Assembly: GCA_025462785.1 (NCBI GenBank)
Contig: JAOAPG010000426.1
Span: 1 to 19,544 of the forward strand
DNA from: Acidobacteriaceae bacterium
GTDB taxonomy: Bacteria; Acidobacteriota; Terriglobia; Terriglobales; Acidobacteriaceae
Direction: 5' to 3'
DNA: 19,544 nt
Shown here: positions 1 to 7,224 of the stretch, one piece after another
How positions within the stretch are numbered: position 1 is the first letter of the stretch
How the letters are laid out: the number at the start of each line of letters is the position of its first letter
The notes under the pieces: model-generated
Database searches by the model: none
What the model was told of the DNA's origin: nothing
What the model saw: the letters and a program-made list of their open reading frames with translations, nothing else
Position numbers and translations under genes: made by a program

Positions 1-38
1 TGTTTGCATATAAGAAACACCAGTCCCCGGAGGCTAAC

Positions 39-458
39 GTGATCAAACGACTGTACCCCATTGTTTTCATCTCTCTTCTCGCAGTACCGCTTCTATTCGC
101 ACAAGGTTCCGAATCGAATAATTCTCAAGCCGCTAATATTGGTGGGGCTTGGCAGATTTCATGGCAGGGCCGGGGTGGTTCCCAGCAAGCCACAATGCAA
201 ATCGAACAGGATGGTTCCAAGCTGAGCGGCACCTTTCAGGACTCAGGTGGCTCCTCTTCGCTGACCGGAAGTGTTCAGGGAAACAATGTGTCTTTCAGTG
301 CGCAAATACAGTCAGGCCGCACCATCACCCTGGCTTTTACAGGCGCCATCGATGGTGACAAGCTGAGCGGCACCTTTCAGCCGCAGGGCGGAGGTGGCGG
401 ACGCGGGGGGCATGGAGGTGGACAGGGAAACCATACCTGGACCGCCGTTCGCCAATAG
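39..458 (+). CDS. Small secreted Gly-rich beta-type protein of unknown function
   Basis: The 139-residue product begins with a clear Sec signal peptide (charged MIKR, hydrophobic core, predicted cleavage near residue 21 after LLFA), so it is exported. The start is GTG at 39, chosen because GGAGG sits at 29-33 with 5 bases of spacing. The mature part contains two copies of a DGxKLSGTFQ motif (about residues 58-67 and 105-114). Each lies in a short beta-rich unit with alternating polar and hydrophobic residues, which resembles small beta-sandwich or beta-barrel repeats. The end is a Gly/Arg/His-rich tail (about residues 117-130). No catalytic motif is visible and I do not recognise a named family. 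The gene stands alone on this strand; the next genes converge on it. Confidence 0.8.
   Translation: MIKRLYPIVFISLLAVPLLFAQGSESNNSQAANIGGAWQISWQGRGGSQQATMQIEQDGSKLSGTFQDSGGSSSLTGSVQGNNVSFSAQIQSGRTITLAFTGAIDGDKLSGTFQPQGGGGGRGGHGGGQGNHTWTAVRQ
210..380 (+). repeat. Internal direct repeat, 30 bp, 28/30 identical
   Basis: Positions 210-239 and 351-380 are near-identical; 22 consecutive bases match exactly (218-239 and 359-380). Their starts are 141 bases apart, exactly 47 codons, so both encode DGxKLSGTFQ in frame. Identity at the DNA level, including synonymous positions, suggests a recent partial duplication or gene conversion rather than only protein-level constraint. Confidence 0.8.
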
Positions 459-548
459 GGCGACTCAGGTCGCTAGAGTGCTGCATCGGGAACTAGAAAT
501 CGTACACGAGCCGGGAGTGGTGGGTGTTATACCAGGTCAAAGCTCTAG

Positions 549-1136
549 TCACTGAGGATTCTGCTCGTTCGGGATACCCATCTGAATTCCAAGCGCAAGT
601 TGCTTAGCCTGGAAATCCCGGAGTGCTTGATCAAGTTTGCGCGTGACGGCCGAAATCCGAGAGCCGGTCATGCGTGAGCGTTCCAGGTCACGTGCAAGGG
701 CATTGCTTCGGCTCGTGACATCAGAATCAGCCTTTCGCAGCTTCTTGGTAAGGACCTTGAGTTCTGACTTCTGCACGGCCGAAAAGCTCTGTAAGAAGTT
801 CTCGTCGCCCGTGCGGGCTTCTTCTACCGCGCTGATCAGGGGGCTGATGGAGCGGAACAAATCCGGTTCGCTTCCGTTGTCGGCGAGATGCACAAGATGC
901 TCTGTGCCTTCTCGAGCAATCTGAGTGCTTTTGGTCAATCGCTGGAACCGGATCACCTGGTCTGGGGTGGCTTGTACTGCAACTGCTCGCTTGAAATCCT
1001 TCAAATCGTCGGTGCTGGGCACCCCATTCGAGGATGGCGACGGACCCGCGCTGCGGCCGCCGCGACGTTGTGCCAGCAGGGTATGTGGGTTCATCAGGAG
1101 GAAGATCCCACAGATCAACCATATCAATCGATTCAC
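549..1136 (-). CDS. Secreted helical protein of unknown function
   Basis: I place the start at GTG 1136 rather than further upstream because a GGAG at 1145-1148 is spaced 8 bases from it and the protein then begins with a textbook signal peptide (MNRLIWLICGIFLLMN..LLAQ). The product is 195 residues. After the signal peptide comes a short RGGRS basic patch. The rest is charged and mostly alpha-helical, with many Lys/Arg/Glu/Asp and regularly spaced Leu/Val, consistent with a periplasmic helical bundle or coiled coil. No enzyme motif is seen. It lies 53 bp downstream of a tiny membrane-protein gene on the same strand and is probably co-transcribed with it. I do not recognise the family. Confidence 0.75.
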   Translation of the reverse strand: MNRLIWLICGIFLLMNPHTLLAQRRGGRSAGPSPSSNGVPSTDDLKDFKRAVAVQATPDQVIRFQRLTKSTQIAREGTEHLVHLADNGSEPDLFRSISPLISAVEEARTGDENFLQSFSAVQKSELKVLTKKLRKADSDVTSRSNALARDLERSRMTGSRISAVTRKLDQALRDFQAKQLALGIQMGIPNEQNPQ

Positions 1137-1189
1137 GTTTAGAGCTCCGAATTGATGGTAGGCACCACGAAACAGGTTCAGATTAAGGA

Positions 1190-1375
1190 TCAGCAAACGA
1201 ATCCAGTTTTTGATGACGGAGTACAGCAGTCGCCAAAGCGTCTCGGGTCGACGTGACGGGTCCCCCGGCTAACAGCGCGTAACGCTGCGACAACAGAGCC
1301 AAAAATACTAACCGTGATCACCAAAATCACAGCGATCAAGAACAGCCCGATCAGCAACTCAATTATGGCTTCCAA
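1190..1375 (-). CDS. Small single-pass membrane protein (61 aa)
   Basis: The frame is open further upstream, but the best start is TTG at 1375, preceded by GGAGGAGG (1382-1389) with about 8 bases of spacing. The upstream part of the frame looks non-coding. From this start the product opens with MEAIIELLIGLF and a long hydrophobic segment (about residues 5-30, ending in SIFGSVVAAL), so it is a one-helix inner-membrane protein with a short basic tail. Function is unknown. It precedes the secreted helical protein by 53 bp, which suggests a two-gene operon acting at the envelope. The strong ribosome-binding site is the main argument that it is real. Confidence 0.55.
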   Translation of the reverse strand: MEAIIELLIGLFLIAVILVITVSIFGSVVAALRAVSRGTRHVDPRRFGDCCTPSSKTGFVC

Positions 1376-1621
1376 GATTCGTACCTCCTCCGCTCCAGGC
1401 GGCGCTCGAGAAGCTGAATAATGCATAACCCGTGGAACTACACCACCGCGGGAGTCGAGCAAGATTCATACTGGAGAGATGCAAGAGAGAGCGCATCGCG
1501 CGTAAACACTTGTTAGCATCACGTAAAGTTCTGTGACGCGAACTACGACTTCCTCAGCCGGGGTCCTGAAGCGTTAGAGCGGGATCCGGAGCGAGGTTAA
1601 TCCACGAAACTCTTAATTTTC

Positions 1622-2080
1622 ACCACCACGCACCTGATGTCCTTATGCGCAATCTCGGGCTCTGGTTTCTCAAGATGCAAAAGTTTCCATTCCCTGGCGT
1701 CAGTTTGGCGAGACCGAAATCTAAAATCTTGCCGTGTCCGCGCTCGGTAACGAAAATGTTCGCCGGCTTGATGTCACGATGAATAATGCCTTCGCTGTGA
1801 GCACCAGCGAGCGCATAGGCAATTTCGATGGCTAAGGACGAGACAGTCTCAATCTTCAGTGGCCGTCCTGATATCTGGTGCCTCAGCGTCATCCCGTCCA
1901 GAAACTCCACAGCAATGAAGCGTTGGCGTTCTTTGCTCACTGATCCTAGATGGTCCATATGTTCGGGTGATTTACAGCGGAAGCAGCACGAGCCTCGTGG
2001 CGCAAAGGTTCCAGCGCCTGCGGGTCTTGAGCCACGTGCTCGGGCAGGAAAACGAACGACGGGCTCTGCCCATCCCATAA
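1622..2080 (-). pseudogene. Frameshifted remnant of an acidobacterial Ser/Thr protein kinase
   Basis: Two frames on the minus strand together give a fragment of a PknB-like kinase. From about 2080 to 1949 one frame reads FLPEHVAQDPQALEP, then EARAASAVNHPNIWTI, which is the end of beta-3 and helix C of this family; it then meets TAG at 1946-1948. From about 1945 a second frame continues with RFIAVEFLDGMTL, the catalytic loop HRDIKPANIF and the ILDFGLAKL (DFG) segment before losing similarity. Catalytic Asp and DFG are present, but the Gly-rich loop, the recognisable VAIK lysine strand, the APE region and the whole C-lobe are absent. The gene is therefore dead: a net frame change near 1945 plus loss of both ends. 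No transmembrane or sensor region is left. Confidence 0.8.
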
Positions 2081-2100
2081 GACTTTCGACTTTCTACCTA

Positions 2101-2533
2101 ATGTTGTACCAGCTCTGGTGAACACGATTTAGCAATTCTCCACTGGTACCTCATGCGAAAAATTACAGCTCATCTCGGGGCATCGGGATCGGGGCCGTCG
2201 CATCCAACTCCAACAAAGGTCATGGCTCGACGAACCTGTGGTCGAGGACGCGCTCTGGTTACCAGCCGTGGTATGCAGGACCTTGTAATTTTGTCCGGGC
2301 GACCGCGAAGCACTTAACACAAGTACCTCGATCCGCCGACATATGCGCGGGAGCCAATCATCTTCGCACGCCAGTCAGCCGCCGAAGGTGGTCTCAGTGC
2401 CATGAAGTGGCTCCCAAGCCGTCGACGCGCACAGCGGTTATGGTGGGTGGGGTTTGGATTGTTCGCAGCAAGAAACCCAGGTCGATTCACCAGTCTGTAG
2501 AGATGGTTACGCCTCGCCGCCGCGTAGGTCGAA
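2101..2533. other. Gene-free stretch between kinase remnant and channel gene
   Basis: About 430 bases without a convincing gene. Open frames exist on the minus strand (2129-2320 and 2314-2583), but they lack ribosome-binding sites and have Ser/Arg/Pro-rich composition typical of out-of-frame translation. One plus-strand frame (about 2399-2500) gives a basic, tryptophan-rich peptide ending at a stop before the channel start. It may be a decayed gene end, but I cannot assign it. Confidence 0.5.
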
Positions 2534-3673
2534 ATGGCGAACGCTTTCAAAACACTTGAGCAGATTGGGGGCGCGCTGCTCATGCTCCTAGTACTCTTGG
2601 ACGTTTTCCTTACCGTCCTCTATGCTCGCATTGGAACCGGTATCCTCAGTAGACGCCTGGCACGTACGATGTGGTCTTTGTTTCGGATGCTCGCACGAAG
2701 GATGCACTTGAATCGCGGAGCTATCCTAGCGTGTCGCGGTCCGACCATCCTTGTATCGCTGGTACTGTTGTGGGGCCTTGGTCTCATGCTCGGCAGCGCG
2801 CTAATCCTCCACCCGCATTTAGGGGCCTCAATAAAGACCAGCAGCGGACGAACCGACACTGATTTCCTCACCGCACTCTTCGTAGGCGGGAGCAGCATCT
2901 CCATTATCGGCGCCAGCAGTTATGAACCGAAAAGCGATTGGTTCAAAATGTTTTTTCTCTTCAACTCACTTGTAGGCATCTCGGTGCTGTCGCTCACACT
3001 CACTTACCTCATGCAGATCTACAGTGCTCTGCTGCGGCGCAACTCTATTGGACTCTCTGTCGATCTCGCGAGTGGAGGGAGAGGTGATGCCGCACAGTTT
3101 ATTGCAGGCATTGGATCAGAAGGGCATTTTGAAACTGGTTACACGATCCTTGCGAACTTGGCGGAGAGCTTAGCCGACATGAAAGAAGCACACCACTTTT
3201 ATCCTGTCCTCTTCTATTTCAGATGCAGAGAGCCTTACTATTCTGTGTCGCGCTTAACCAATGTCGCGCTCGATGCAATGACCATTATCCGAATGGCATT
3301 GGATAGCAATAAGTATCGTTGGCTGATTGAATCTGGCTCAATCGCGGAAATCTGGGAGGCGTCCCTGCTACTCCTGATTACTCTCGAAGATGCTTTCGTA
3401 CCCGGTGGAGTTCCTAAAGCCGAACCTCCGGATCGGCAAACGCGCGAGCAGTGGCGAGGACGTTTCCTCGATGCCATCGACAGATTGCAAGCGGCCGATA
3501 TCGCAGTGGCTGCCAACCCGGAATCCGCCGCTAACGCATATATTGCACTGAGGTCAGAATGGAGTGCCCATATTCGTCATCTCGCCCCATCGATGTTGTA
3601 TTCCATAGAGGAGGTTGATCCCGCAACCGCCGTGGCGCATCCGGCTTCAGAGGAACTTAAACGCGCAGCCTGA
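2534..3673 (+). CDS. Ion-channel-fold membrane protein (Ion_trans_2-like) with altered selectivity filter
   Basis: The 379-residue protein has the layout of bacterial two-pore-helix K+ channel relatives: TM1 about residues 11-33, TM2 about 68-92, a pore helix near 110-124, TM3 about 136-165, then a soluble helical domain of about 200 residues. The block YLMQIYSALLRRNSI followed by SVDLASG matches the YLPVLYQAFSRRE..SLLDARAG segment I know from that family, and the YPVLFYFR motif (about 224-231) is also typical. Where relatives have TLGLGD or TVGYGD, this protein has IIGASS (residues 124-129), so the Thr and the second Gly are missing. The start is ATG 2534 with a weak AGG 5-8 bases upstream. 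It may be a non-selective channel, a sensor, or an inactive paralogue. Confidence 0.7.
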   Translation: MANAFKTLEQIGGALLMLLVLLDVFLTVLYARIGTGILSRRLARTMWSLFRMLARRMHLNRGAILACRGPTILVSLVLLWGLGLMLGSALILHPHLGASIKTSSGRTDTDFLTALFVGGSSISIIGASSYEPKSDWFKMFFLFNSLVGISVLSLTLTYLMQIYSALLRRNSIGLSVDLASGGRGDAAQFIAGIGSEGHFETGYTILANLAESLADMKEAHHFYPVLFYFRCREPYYSVSRLTNVALDAMTIIRMALDSNKYRWLIESGSIAEIWEASLLLLITLEDAFVPGGVPKAEPPDRQTREQWRGRFLDAIDRLQAADIAVAANPESAANAYIALRSEWSAHIRHLAPSMLYSIEEVDPATAVAHPASEELKRAA

Positions 3674-3810
3674 TAAAGGCAACGAGAAGGCGATCTCTAC
3701 AAACTCGCGGAGTCACTTACAGGGTCAATCAAGATCGGTCAGTATTAGTTGCAGTGTGAGCGATGTGGTTCCCTCGTCGAGCCACTTGGCATGTGTATTG
3801 AAGGAGGCCA

Positions 3811-4539
3811 ATGAACATTCAAGGCAGAATAGCGCTCGTCACCGGTGGATCGCGCGGCATTGGCCGGGCCTCCGTCCTGGCTCTTGCCAATGCAGGTTGC
3901 GATGTCGCGGTCAACTACTTGCATACCAGCAATGAAGCGGAGTCGTTGGTACGTGAGATAGTGAGTCGCGGCCAGCGAGCAGTCGCCATACAAGCTGATG
4001 TTTCACGGGAGGAGGATGTGAAGCGACTGGTCCGTACGGTCGAGCCAGACCTCGGTCACATCGACATTCTTGTAAACAACGCCGGCATCAACCCCGGCAA
4101 GCCTCTTGAAGAGCTTACCCTTGCCGACTGGAACGAGACGATCACCGCTAACCTCACGTCGTCTTTCATGGTCTCGAGTGCAGTCCTGCCCGGTATGCGC
4201 CAACGGCGGTGGGGACGCCTTATCTTTGTATCCTCCGTCGCTGCCCAAACCGGCGGAATCATTGGCCCGCATTATGCCGCCAGCAAAGCTGGCATGCTCG
4301 GCCTGATGCATAGCTACGCGAGTCTGTTGGCCAAAGAGGGCATCACGTCTAATGCGATCGCTCCAGCGCTCATAGAGACCGACATGATTCGCAACAACAG
4401 CAAGATCCAGCCCACGGTCATACCTGTAGGCCGCTTCGGTAGTGCCGAGGAAGTCGCCGACGTCGTCCTTTTTCTTGCGAGGAATGGCTACATAACTGGT
4501 CAAACGATCAACGTCAATGGAGGCTGGTATATGAGTTAG
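3811..4539 (+). CDS. 3-oxoacyl-ACP reductase-like short-chain dehydrogenase (FabG family)
   Basis: A classical 242-residue SDR. The cofactor motif TGGSRGIG lies at residues 11-18, NNAG at 89-92, and the catalytic set is Asn114, Ser141/Ser142, Tyr155 and Lys159 (YAASK). The C-terminus NVNGGWYMS is the usual FabG-type ending. Arg15 and the basic residues after beta-1 fit NADPH use. Family members reduce beta-ketoacyl-ACP or related ketones in the cytoplasm; the actual substrate cannot be read from sequence, and with no fatty-acid genes nearby it is probably a secondary SDR rather than the housekeeping FabG. The ribosome-binding site AAGGAGG (3801-3807) is strong but only 3 bases from ATG 3811. 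A hairpin follows the stop at once. Confidence 0.92.
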   Translation: MNIQGRIALVTGGSRGIGRASVLALANAGCDVAVNYLHTSNEAESLVREIVSRGQRAVAIQADVSREEDVKRLVRTVEPDLGHIDILVNNAGINPGKPLEELTLADWNETITANLTSSFMVSSAVLPGMRQRRWGRLIFVSSVAAQTGGIIGPHYAASKAGMLGLMHSYASLLAKEGITSNAIAPALIETDMIRNNSKIQPTVIPVGRFGSAEEVADVVLFLARNGYITGQTINVNGGWYMS

Positions 4540-4540
4540 G

Positions 4541-4570
4541 GGCTCTTAGCGGACACGAAAGAGCCTTGTT
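4541..4570 (+). terminator. Candidate intrinsic terminator after the SDR gene
   Basis: GGCTCTT (4541-4547) and AAGAGCC (4559-4565) form a perfect 7-bp stem with an 11-base loop, starting 2 bases after the SDR stop codon and followed by TTGTT. The U-tract is short, so termination may be inefficient. The position fits the end of the transcript. Confidence 0.5.
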
Positions 4571-4742
4571 ACAAGTTCGTCTGCGGGAACGATCGGGTGC
4601 CGGGAGAAGGATTCGTGTACGAAGTGTCCACTCATGCGGAGACCAGCGACGCTGACTGGATGATTGTGAAGTACAACTTCGCCTCGCGCTTCAAAGCAAA
4701 TAGTTTCTCACGCATTTCGAGATTGGACGCGTCTTTGGCAGC

Positions 4743-5096
4743 TTACTTGGGCGGAGGCGGCGGATTTTGTCCGTTCCCTTCACCACTTCCTGTATGGCCG
4801 GAGGTGCTGCGGCCATTGTCTCCCCAGTCTGACCAATGACCGGATTTATTTTGAGGTTTGTGCTTAGTCTGATTCGATTTTGAGGACGAATAGTTATTGG
4901 CCGGCTGCTGTCCCTGTCCGGGCCCACTGCTCGTCCCCTGCTGACCGGAGCTGTCCGGGGTACTTTTTGATGAAGACGGGGGCGGCGAAGAAGAGGGAGA
5001 CGTCTGGTTGCCGGTGCTTCCCTGGTTGGTATTCTGGGCTGCAGCAAAGCTACCTGCGAGGATTAAAAGAACGACACTCTTGAGTAGTCGAAACAC
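4743..5096 (-). CDS. Small secreted Ser/Pro/Gly/Gln-rich low-complexity protein
   Basis: 117 residues. A signal peptide is obvious (MFRLLKSVVLLILAGSFAAA, cleavage before QN). The mature chain is almost wholly disordered: Ser, Pro, Asn, Gln, Gly and Lys dominate, with a poly-Pro end (NPPPPPK). The start is GTG at 5096, backed by AAGGAG about 6-8 bases upstream (5103-5108). No domain can be named. Similar short exported disordered proteins are common in Acidobacteriota genomes, where their role is unknown. It has no close same-strand partner; the broken propeller gene is divergent from it across 255 bp. Confidence 0.7.
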   Translation of the reverse strand: MFRLLKSVVLLILAGSFAAAQNTNQGSTGNQTSPSSSPPPSSSKSTPDSSGQQGTSSGPGQGQQPANNYSSSKSNQTKHKPQNKSGHWSDWGDNGRSTSGHTGSGEGNGQNPPPPPK

Positions 5097-5351
5097 GACA
5101 AGCTCCTTTCATTCCGCTGAGAAATTTCGAGATCGTTTCAATTAGAGCGTTGCCACTGGAGCGCGTCCATACTATGAGTTCGGGATTGGCGCCACCGCCA
5201 TCCCGCATCGGCAGCGAAGATTACCCCTAACCACAAATGTTTATTGTTGAGTAATCCGGAAGTTGGAAGTGGCATTGCTAGGCTGCCGAGAGGAGCCTTT
5301 GGCGAGGGAGACTCAAAATTCGGCGAGCGAACAGGAGCTATGTAGGTCACA

Positions 5352-6244
5352 GTGTGGCTGACGTCCACGTGCGGTTACGCGCAAGCACCTGAGCAGCATG
5401 CGCTGCAAGAGGCTTACCACAATGATGATTTTCAAATCACTGGTATCGCAGTTTCGAAGACCGGCCGTCTTTTCGTAAATTTTCCGCGTTGGTCGGACCG
5501 GTATCTAAACGCAGTTGTCGAAGTTACGCCGGACGGTTCCAGCCGGCCCTTTCCTGATGAGCACTGGAATCGCTGGGACCTCAAAGCGGAAAATGCTAGC
5601 AAACAGTTCGTCTGCGTGCAGAGTGTGTTCGTCGATGAAACAGATACGCTCTGGGTGCTTGATCCAGCCGCTCCGCTGCTCGCAACCATCGTCCCTGGCG
5701 GACCCAAGCTCGTAAAAATCAATCTCAAGACGAATCAGGTGGAACGCGTGATTTCGTTTGGACGAGATGTGGTTAAGAACGGGACTTACTTAAACGATAT
5801 TCGCTTCGACAATCCGCGTCATACCGCGTACATCACAGACAGCGGGGTTGGGGGAATTATCGTGCTGGACCTTATCAGCGGCAAGGCACGACGAGAACTC
5901 GAGTCAAAACTAGTGTGCTGCTGAACGTGAACGCCTCACGGGAGGAGGTCGGTTCAGCAGTCGAAAAGGTTACGACGGTATTTCCCACGGACGGTTTCTG
6001 GATGGACGCGAAAGGGAATCTTTACCTGAGCGACATTCCGCACAATGCAGTGACTCGCCGATCCCCGGATGGAAGGATTGAACAAATTGTGGTCGATTCA
6101 CGCCTGCAATGGCCAGATACATTTGCGGAAGGGCCAGACGGAGCAATTTACATCAGTGCCTCGCATATCAATGAATCACCAATCTTCAATGAAGGGAAGA
6201 GCACGAGGACTCAGCCGTGTGGGGTGTTTAAATTTAAGCCGTGA
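5352..6244 (+). pseudogene. Broken royal-jelly/SMP-30-like beta-propeller gene (internal deletion plus frameshift)
   Basis: The first part (5352-5924) reads as the N-terminal blades of the bacterial major-royal-jelly/L-dopachrome-tautomerase-related family: GIAVSKTGRLFVNFPRWSD, EWNRWD-like HWNRWD, FVCVQSVFVDETDTLWVLDP, GGPKLVKINL, and YLNDIRFD followed by AYITDSGVGGIIVLDL. It stops after GKARREL. A second frame (about 5915-6244) continues with LLNVNASREEV, TDGFWMDAKGNLYLSD, RLQWPDTFAEGPDGAIY and the C-terminal end GVFKFKP. In relatives I know, about 60-80 residues (the ADGIALSPDGKYLY blade) lie between these two parts; they are missing here. The front end also looks damaged: an ATG preceded by AGGAG (5338-5342) is followed at once by TAG, and GTG 5352 yields only the tail of a signal peptide ending GYAQA. 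Confidence 0.75.
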
Positions 6245-6297
6245 GGGCTTACGCGTCCCGGGCGTGAGTGGGTCAATCCGCCTGTTAGGTTAGATGG

Positions 6298-6387
6298 CTA
6301 ATTTCCGTTGTAGTGAGCCATCGCCCAAAGGCCGAGCAAGAAAATAATAACTAAGCCAAGTTTCCATTTTAGCTCAGTGAATGTCAT
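6298..6387 (-). CDS. Possible 29-residue single-helix membrane peptide
   Basis: ATG at 6387 to TAG at 6298-6300. The peptide starts MTFTELKWKLG, has a hydrophobic stretch LVIIFLLGLWAMA, and ends HYNGN, the layout of a small inner-membrane protein. No good ribosome-binding site precedes it; the upstream sequence is instead an AGGTAA...TTACCT inverted repeat (6388-6410). Its local AT-rich composition differs from the repeat-filled DNA next to it. It could be a real tiny gene, a remnant, or chance. Confidence 0.3.
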   Translation of the reverse strand: MTFTELKWKLGLVIIFLLGLWAMAHYNGN

Positions 6388-6466
6388 AGGTAAATTTTAG
6401 TAACTTACCTTTGGTCAGTCAGGTATGCTCTTGACCGGCAATAAAAACGGCCCGAGGAAACGCATT

Positions 6467-6507
6467 CCCAGGTTACGTCCACAGAACGGACGCGAACCTG
6501 GGGCACC
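6467..6507 (+). repeat. Stem-loop intergenic repeat, copy 1
   Basis: Left arm 6467-6480 (CCCAGGTTACGTCC) and right arm 6488-6502 (GGACGCGAACCTGGG) pair over about 14 bp with one bulged base, around a 7-base loop, and are followed by GCACC. Copy 2 is nearly the same sequence. The length and the TGGGGCACC tail suggest a REP-like palindromic unit. No RAYT-type transposase is present in the window. Confidence 0.75.
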
Positions 6508-6749
6508 GGGGAATTTGGGGCGTACGCGCGAGATCCCTCGACTCGCCGGTGAAAGCGCGAGTCTTCGGGATGGCGTCGGTTGACCAAATGTGAAAAGCGT
6601 GGACCGGGACGACGTCTTCATCGCGGAGCTGAAGAGGGACAAGTCCCCGCCCTTTGCTTCGCGATAGGACGGAGCACCCAGTCGGATTCGATTTCGATTC
6701 TGCTTACTTCCCACATGCAAAGAGGGCATCTCCGGTCCGAGTGCAGGGG

Positions 6750-6790
6750 CCCAGGTTAGCGTCCAAAGAGCGGACGCAAACCTGGGGCAC
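6750..6790 (+). repeat. Stem-loop intergenic repeat, copy 2
   Basis: Left arm 6750-6764 (CCCAGGTTAGCGTCC) and right arm 6772-6786 (GGACGCAAACCTGGG) are complementary at 14 of 15 positions with a 7-base loop, followed by GCACG. It matches copy 1 at all but a few positions, with differences placed so that the stem is largely kept. Confidence 0.75.
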
Positions 6791-6908
6791 GCGAACTTTC
6801 AGACCGAATTCTCAGCTCGATTGAAAAGCAGATTCCTCTCGCGTTCTCGCTCCGAAAAACGGAACTGCGAACGGTTCGGAATGACAAATATGGAAAGTGT
6901 AGTGCTCA

Positions 6909-6946
6909 TCCCGCGTTTCGCACAAAACGCGAAACATGGGGCGCCC
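6909..6946 (+). repeat. Stem-loop intergenic repeat, divergent copy 3
   Basis: GTTTCGC (6915-6921) pairs perfectly with GCGAAAC (6929-6935) over a 7-base loop; outside it CCC (6910-6912) pairs with GGG (6938-6940), with one mismatch and one G-T pair between the two helices. The 3' side reads ATGGGGCGCCC, matching the TGGGGCACC tail of copies 1 and 2. The arm sequence is different but the architecture is shared. Confidence 0.55.
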
Positions 6947-7224
6947 GGATTGTTAATTTACAGCTTCGCGAAGATCGGAGAGCCCCTTCCGCTTCGCTAG
7001 GGCAGGCCCAAGGCGGCTGTCGCTACGTAGGCGTCTTCACTTAAGGCTGGCTAGGGATCCTTCGAGTCGTCCTCATTGCGCAAGCGCAACTCGGCCGGCG
7101 CTCTGGATGACACGGTTATTACTAAACCCATCCCGGTCTGATGGCGCCCTGGCATTGATGTTTGGCAACCCGGGCACCCCGTCGGTTCATCTCAGGGCCA
7201 CAATTCGGTTGTTCAGGGGTTGAT

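Larger units (their letters stand above)
6245..7224. other. Long non-coding block built from dispersed repeats
   Basis: Nearly 1 kb without a normal gene. It holds one possible 29-codon membrane ORF (6298-6387, minus), three related stem-loop elements (6467, 6750 and 6909) and stretches such as 6840-6890 and 7040-7120 whose translations read like the recurrent DPSSRPHCASATRPALWMT and FRNDKY boilerplate seen in many intergenic repeats. This is recognition from memory, not a search. Longer open frames on the minus strand (6405-6587, 6415-6729) run through the stem-loops and are Arg/Ser/Pro-rich, so I do not count them as genes. Confidence 0.6.

Noticed and set aside
460..473. GCGAC-TCAG-GTCGC hairpin just after the first gene
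   Set aside because: Only 5 bp with no U-tract; too weak to call a terminator.
4570..4745. Plus-strand frame after the SDR terminator (VCGNDRVPGEGFVYEVSTHAE...)
   Set aside because: Looks slightly protein-like but has no ribosome-binding site and runs into the antisense of the secreted low-complexity gene; no family recognised.
6405..6729. Minus-strand ORFs of 60 and 104 codons in the repeat block
   Set aside because: They run through the palindromic repeat and dispersed-repeat sequence; no ribosome-binding site and no protein-like pattern.
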